A DNA stretch of 64,000 nt from JABAAI01 sp965261955 (lineage in GTDB: Bacteria; Spirochaetota; Leptospiria; Leptospirales; Leptonemataceae): positions 1,178,001 to 1,242,000 of the forward strand of contig CBDHEM010000069.1 in the NCBI GenBank assembly GCA_965261955.1, given 5' to 3'. The notes under the pieces are model-generated. The model searched no databases. It was not told the DNA's origin and saw nothing but the letters and a program-made list of their open reading frames with translations. Shown piece by piece: positions 63,140-64,000 of this stretch; the first letter of the stretch is position 1, and each line of letters begins with the position of its first letter. The position numbers were made by a program, and so were the translations under genes.

Positions 63140-64000
63140 ATGTTACGTGGGATTTATATTGGGGCCACGGGAATGGTGATGAATCAACATCATTTAAACG
63201 TAATAGCAAATAATTTAGCAAATGTAAATAAAACAGCTTTCAAAAGCGACGAGGCTATTTTTAAATCTTTTCCGGAAATGCTGATACAGCGTACCCGTGA
63301 GGATGGTATGGGTCATGTACCCTTAGGGTCTTTTGATTTAAGCCCTATTGTGGGCAAGCTAGGCATGGGCTCTGAATTTAATGAAAACTTCACACATTTT
63401 GAGCAAGGATCAGCCCAAAAAACTGGCAATCCCTTTGATCTTATGCTGAACGATCAAGATACTAAAAATCCTTCTTTTTTTGTTGTTCAAACAGATAGAG
63501 GAGAGCGTCTTACCCGTAGTGGTTCTTTTATTTTAAGTAACAATGGAAATTTAGTTACACCTCAAGGTTTTCCATTGTTAGGCGAAAATGGACCTATTCA
63601 AGTTGTTAAACATAATGTTCTTATCAAAGAAAATGGGGAGATTTGGATTAATGCAAAAATAGGTAATGAACCTGATGCAGGTGCAAGCGAAAAAAATAAC
63701 GATTGGTCTAGCCCTGTTCTCTCTGATCGTATTAAAGTTAGAACAGTTGAGTACCCAAGAGAATTGAAAAAAGAAGGGGATAGCTTTTATATTGTTACAC
63801 CAGAATCAGGACCGCAAATTGCTTTGCAAGAAATAAATGAGAATAGAGGAGCTAATATATTACAAGGCTTTTTAGAGAAATCGAATGTGAATCTTGTGAG
63901 ACAAATGGTTGATATGATTTCTGTGCAGAGAAATTATGAGGCAAATCAAAAAAGTTTAACAACACACGATCAATTATTAGGTAAGCTCATAAATGAAGTT
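63140..64000 (+). CDS. flgF: Flagellar basal-body rod protein FlgF/FlhO type (3' end beyond window)
   Basis: A reading frame of 287 codons runs off the window. It starts MLRGIYIGATGMVMNQHHLN with VIANNLANVNKTAFKSDEAI, the conserved flagellar rod/hook N terminus. LTRSGSFILSNNGNLVTPQG is the usual D1 element. The C-terminal helix has LEKSNVNLVRQMVDMISVQR with NYEANQKSLTTHDQLLGKLI, the family's last ~40 residues, so only a few codons are missing. In spirochaetes such FlhO/FlgF proteins form the proximal rod of periplasmic flagella. A flgG partner is expected just beyond. Confidence 0.93.
   Translation, partial: MLRGIYIGATGMVMNQHHLNVIANNLANVNKTAFKSDEAIFKSFPEMLIQRTREDGMGHVPLGSFDLSPIVGKLGMGSEFNENFTHFEQGSAQKTGNPFDLMLNDQDTKNPSFFVVQTDRGERLTRSGSFILSNNGNLVTPQGFPLLGENGPIQVVKHNVLIKENGEIWINAKIGNEPDAGASEKNNDWSSPVLSDRIKVRTVEYPRELKKEGDSFYIVTPESGPQIALQEINENRGANILQGFLEKSNVNLVRQMVDMISVQRNYEANQKSLTTHDQLLGKLINEV

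Overview
The window is a stretch of bacterial chromosome, AT-rich by eye. It probably comes from a spirochaete (phylum Spirochaetota). The clues are diderm envelope genes (an LpxL-type acyltransferase, many lipobox proteins), a flagellar rod gene (FlgF/FlhO type) without a classical chemotaxis context, a large TPR membrane protein that resembles the spirochaete flagellar collar protein FlcA, and a Leptospira-like frr-uppS-cdsA-dxr order. I cannot name the genus from the sequence alone.

Layout. 0-14 kb is mostly core genome. It holds rpsD, then a minus-strand run (glycosyltransferase 9, proC, ddl, rnhB), the rpsP-khpA-rimM-trmD-rplS translation operon (minus), frr-uppS-cdsA-dxr (plus), then yidD, pgsA and a TlpA-like lipoprotein (minus). 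14.3-15.4 kb has two tRNA-Ser genes and a 73-bp tandem repeat. 15.4-24 kb (minus) has a class A penicillin-binding protein, an orphan gene coupled to purD, valS and a PhoU-like gene. 24.6-30.9 kb (plus) has a degenerate serine-hydrolase-like membrane protein, a type II NADH dehydrogenase, and rpsL-rpsG-fusA.

30.9-38.4 kb is a plastic island. A two-gene lipoprotein cassette is present twice, with frameshifts in one copy and a truncated, chimeric second copy. Around it are GC-rich hairpin repeats, copies of a small inverted-repeat element, a broken nuclease gene and an IS5-like insertion sequence. 38.5-59 kb returns to housekeeping genes: pcm, hemL, comEC, purN, glpD, an lpxL-like gene, a NapH-like ferredoxin, ppk, an FFLEELY-family gene, the TPR collar candidate, a double CBM48 protein, an ATP-grasp/FMN-oxidoreductase fusion and mgtE. 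59-61.1 kb is a second small accessory patch with a barnase/barstar remnant, a secreted SH3-like protein and an IS3-family relic. 61.1-64 kb has a methyltransferase/ATP-grasp pair diverging from flgF.

The observations I rate highest are: a dispersed ~105-130 bp element family with GGGGCTGTTGC-type ends (eight copies plus one collapsed 19-bp remnant); the barnase-barstar relic; an rpsL fragment whose antisense strand holds the purD start codon; and the repeat-flanked duplication that joined a lipoprotein signal peptide to the C terminus of a nuclease.
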